The notes below the pieces were generated by a model that did no database searches, was not told the origin of the DNA, and saw only the letters and a program-made list of their open reading frames with translations. Position numbers and translations under genes: made by a program. Below, one piece after another: positions 63,913 through 64,000 of a stretch of 64,000 nt of DNA (positions are counted from its first letter, which is position 1; the number at the start of each line of letters is the position of its first letter). Source of the DNA: Phycisphaerales bacterium (GTDB lineage: Bacteria > Planctomycetota > Phycisphaerae > UBA1845 > UTPLA1); NCBI GenBank assembly GCA_020639075.1, contig JACKHI010000001.1:992001-1056000 (forward strand), read 5' to 3'.

Positions 63913-64000
63913 CTTCACTTCCTGTCATCGACGCAAGTGCCCGTCCATCTCGCCCGCGTGAACGCTCGCACGCCGCGCCCGCACTATTCCTTGTTTCGGC

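Noticed and set aside
1..64000. CRISPR arrays, transposons, tRNA or rRNA genes
   Set aside because: I looked for regularly spaced repeats, transposase motifs and tRNA/rRNA signatures and saw none; the only repeats are those inside protein domains. Without a tRNA scan this remains a reading by eye.
63913..64000. CIRCE heat-shock operator upstream of dnaJ
   Set aside because: No TTAGCACTC-N9-GAGTGCTAA-like inverted repeat in the 88 bases available.

Overview
The window reads as a chromosome segment from a planctomycete, most likely of the Phycisphaerae type. The signs are: three ECF sigma factor / Ser-Thr kinase pairs of the planctomycete style; many secreted proteins ending in dockerin-like 'GDxNxDG...ADV' tails; a PEP-CTERM protein; Asn-rich 'NTNENDN' linkers; thrombospondin-type-3 calcium repeats; and a prepilin-type 'GFTLLELLVVIAIIALL' protein. 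Base composition and codon use look uniform. I see no rRNA, tRNA, CRISPR array, insertion sequence or phage gene.

Layout. 1-1.3 kb: two secreted proteins on the minus strand, the first cut by the window edge. 2-5.5 kb: a two-gene histidine kinase operon whose first kinase has an ethylene-receptor-type membrane sensor. 6.3-14 kb: an ECF sigma factor, a TPR kinase, a large beta-helix-like surface protein and an FG-GAP lipoprotein, all minus strand. 14.4-20.7 kb: two calcium-repeat lipoproteins, the larger containing a stretch resembling the pore-forming part of anthrax protective antigen / binary toxin B. 21-24 kb: second ECF/kinase pair. 24.4-27.2 kb: rsmJ and a DUF4831-like lipoprotein. 27.4-31.8 kb: third ECF/kinase set, with a kinase-FGE fusion and two unrecognised downstream genes.

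32-45.6 kb is a glycan locus: two GH16 glucanases, a GH3 beta-glucosidase, a large multi-module secreted protein, a PEP-CTERM protein, a LacI-family regulator and a pseudopilin. Matching palindromes (consensus TTGAAACNGTTTCAA) lie before the LacI gene, the GH3 gene and one GH16 gene, so the LacI protein probably controls use of a laminarin-like beta-1,3-glucan.

45.7-48 kb: an ABC-2 exporter pair whose ribosome binding site is predicted to be paired in a hairpin. 48-49.5 kb: a HAF-repeat dockerin-like protein. 50-52.4 kb: a sensor kinase overlapping its response regulator. 52.5-56.7 kb: a five-gene fatty-acid/polyketide-like operon (two FabZ-like dehydratases, a long ACP, a ketosynthase-fold protein with all three catalytic residues replaced, and an intact FabF), suggesting a KS/chain-length-factor pair. 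57-61.6 kb: a small membrane protein, a metallophosphoesterase, an FG-GAP/VCBS lipoprotein and a polytopic membrane protein. 61.7-63.9 kb: the chaperone genes dnaJ and grpE with an FmdB-type zinc-ribbon gene.

The strongest leads for new biology are the protective-antigen-like lipoprotein, the kinase-FGE operon with two orphan genes, the degenerate KS/FabF operon, the LacI glucan regulon and the SD-masking hairpin of the ABC exporter.
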